From assembly GCF_000004075.3 (NCBI RefSeq), contig NC_026660.2:5456001-5520000 (forward strand): DNA of 64,000 bases. Reading direction: 5' to 3'. The notes under the pieces are model-generated. The model worked only from the letters and a program-made list of their open reading frames with translations, made no database searches and was not told the origin of the DNA. Source of the stretch: Cucumis sativus (taxonomy: Eukaryota > Streptophyta > Magnoliopsida > Cucurbitales > Cucurbitaceae). Shown piece after piece: positions 62,301 through 64,000 of the stretch (positions within the stretch are counted from its first letter, which is position 1; each line of letters starts with the position of its first letter). The position numbers and the translations under genes are program-made.

Positions 62301-63325
62301 GGATAAGGTAGTAAGCTAAACGGCGGAGGCAAGAGGTTTGGAAGAAGCTGCAGAGGCAACGGAAATGGAAATGCGTTAAACCCGTCCAAGTGGAAGAGAT
62401 GGGTAGAGATTGTGTAACGATAAAATGGATTATCAATCTAGAATGTTCTATAAGATTCTAAACCCTAAACCCAACATCTATTTTATTTGGTAGAGAAAGG
62501 AATTAATTACAATACTAATTCCTACCCATTTCAATTAATTAATAATATGATTAGACCTTATACTTCTAAATATTGTACTAAAAGATTTGCTATGACAAAT
62601 TTACTCAAGGTGGAGATTTAGAACTTCTCTATATTTGGTACATTGAAAAAGCCAAGTTAAGAGGGTAAAAAAGTAGTAAAATTATGAGTACAAACTTGGT
62701 CTATACATGTTATAAGGGACCCAATAAAATCTAAGAAAAATGTGACAAATCTAAAAGAAGTGTTAGTTTGTGTTTTTAGAGTACTATCTCATTGGAAACA
62801 ACGTTTGTTTAATGTGCATTCTACATCAATATGTAATTAGCAACATTGATTGAAGTTTAAACAAATCATAATTGAAAGGTTAATAACATACCATTTGTAA
62901 ATTGAACAACGAAAATCCAAGAAGTGCTGCAAATTGGTGTTTGGGCCATGCTAGAGTTAGCTGGAGAGGGCTGGCTCAATTAACAAGGCAGCAGAAACTG
63001 GACCATGAATGAATTATGGACCTACTCCAAAATCCCTTCTTTTTTTGTTTGAAATTTCTTTAAAGAACATTAAACGGCTACTTGGGGCCACCACTTTCTT
63101 GTCCTTTCCCACAATCTCTGCAACAATTTGATCAATAAATCTTTCTTCCTTTCTTTTTTTCTCAGAAAGTTTCCACTCCCCATTACACCCTTTTCCCCAA
63201 CTAGCTAGGGTTTCTTTCTTTCTTTCATCCACTGTAAAGCAAACCCCTTTTTCTTTTCTTCTTCTTCTCTTTTATTGCCTTTTTATCTTCTCTCTTTCTT
63301 TGTACAGTCATTTTTTGTGGTAATA
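62301..63325. other. Intergenic region between CPN10 and the terminal gene
   Basis: Holds the CPN10 promoter and the leader of the following plus-strand gene. Near the end a C/T-rich run with TTTGTACAG at 63299-63307 could be a 5'-UTR splice acceptor. A CTAGGGTTT motif (63205-63213) resembles plant telo-box-type promoter or leader elements. Confidence 0.45.
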
Positions 63326-63407
63326 ATGATGAGGAAGCTCTGTGCCTTTGAGTGCTTCATGCTCTGTTCTTTTCTCTCTGCTGTTCTTGTTTCCTCCAAG
63401 TTCCATG
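63326..63407 (+). CDS. First coding exon of a signal-peptide protein (partial, runs out of window)
   Basis: ATG ATG at 63326 begins MMRKLCAFECFMLCSFLSAV, continuing LVSSKFH, then a good donor CCATG|GTAACT at 63407/63408. The peptide has a basic start, a hydrophobic core and a small-residue end, so it looks like a secretory signal peptide. The following 590 nt read as intron and no second exon is recognised before the window end. Plants often begin LRR receptor kinases and other secreted proteins with such a short exon, but the family cannot be named here. Confidence 0.5.
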
Positions 63408-64000
63408 GTAACTTTCTCTCTTGTTTTAGTTCTTCCTTTTCCTTTGTTGAATCTGCATTATGGATTGTGATGGGTTCTTCTGTCCTGTGCTTGATGGTGT
63501 GTTTTGATATTAGTTTTCAGGAGTGTTGTGAATGTGTTGAAGAGGTTAGTGTGAGAGGCTAGTCAGAGATACATTAGGATTATTGGTTGACATTAGTAAG
63601 CCACATTATGTGCAATTAACTAGTGGTGTCAGGAGTTGGGCAACTTAGTGGATCATTTTGGTAGGAACTTTCATGATGGGATATTTAGGGAGAGATCTTG
63701 TGCTTGAACCTTTTCTGTTGCTTCCCATTCTATAGTCCGGTTGTGTGGATTATAATCTTCATTTCTTTAGGGAATTGCACAAACTAGTCAAGATATATAC
63801 TGAAGTTATTACAACTTGAAAGTCGATGAGAATTGTTTGATTTTTCCACTATTTATGAAGTTTGAGTCACTAGTCCAATTACACCTATGAATTTGTATCG
63901 AACTCCTTTGCCAAAACCAACTAGCCTAAAAATGGATGACATTGAAGTACATGACCTGTATGTGGCTGCCTTGATGAGTAGGAAGGTCGAGCAGAATAGG
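63408..64000 (+). other. Presumed intron of the terminal gene
   Basis: T-rich sequence after the donor at 63408. No acceptor with a recognisable coding continuation was found before the end of the window. Confidence 0.4.

Noticed and set aside
63014-63232. Minus-strand Lys/Glu-rich frame upstream of the terminal gene
   Set aside because: It is the antisense of the C/T-rich leader of the plus-strand gene.

Overview
This is a stretch of AT-rich plant nuclear DNA. The genes carry GT-AG introns, the coding islands are separated by kilobases of low-complexity A/T sequence, and there are abundant microsatellites and retrotransposon relics. Protein families and repeat style fit a dicot, most likely a cucurbit such as Cucumis; that assignment is inference. 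All exon joins were made by eye by checking splice dinucleotides, reading phase and family motifs. No transcript or database evidence was available.

Layout. (1) 1-5942: two housekeeping genes in divergent orientation, a UMP-CMP kinase (minus, seven coding exons, 1282-3073) and an Sgpp-like HAD phosphatase with a transit-peptide-like N-terminus (plus, five exons, 4396-5942). (2) 5943-12500: gene-free AT-rich DNA. (3) 12823-13830: a single-exon, GC-richer gene for a basic, serine-rich protein with an N-terminal Cys/His motif, preceded by a pyrimidine-rich leader with upstream ORFs. (4) 13831-19296: gene-poor, with a Ty1/copia-like relic. (5) 19297-21727: a purine permease (minus) whose first coding exon is only 7 nt. 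(6) 23.8-50.5 kb: the main feature, a tandem cluster of Cf-9/RLP-type leucine-rich-repeat receptor-like proteins. It holds four apparently intact genes (31764-34835, 37080-40536, 42034-45410, 47274-50534), one full-length pseudogene (23809-27077), one internally deleted fragment (35283-36103), an orphan upstream module (27780-28080) and a LINE relic (28380-29400). (7) 51.5-58.7 kb: three tandem minus-strand genes of the plant invertase inhibitor / pectin methylesterase inhibitor family. (8) 59906-62300: a complete seven-exon chloroplast 10 kDa chaperonin gene (minus). (9) 63326 to the window end: the signal-peptide exon of a gene that continues outside.

How the genes relate. The RLP cluster looks like a birth-and-death resistance-type locus. 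Paralogs share promoter blocks, 5' leaders and an intron position; one pseudogene shares a near-identical tract with an intact gene, suggesting gene conversion; one intact gene lacks the intron and one LRR unit. RLPs have no kinase and act at the plasma membrane with adaptor kinases, so signalling partners must be encoded elsewhere. The three inhibitor genes are a separate, older tandem family. The remaining genes are single housekeeping functions with no evident link to each other. I did not find a previously undescribed system; the most informative signals concern the evolution and possible alternative products of the RLP cluster.
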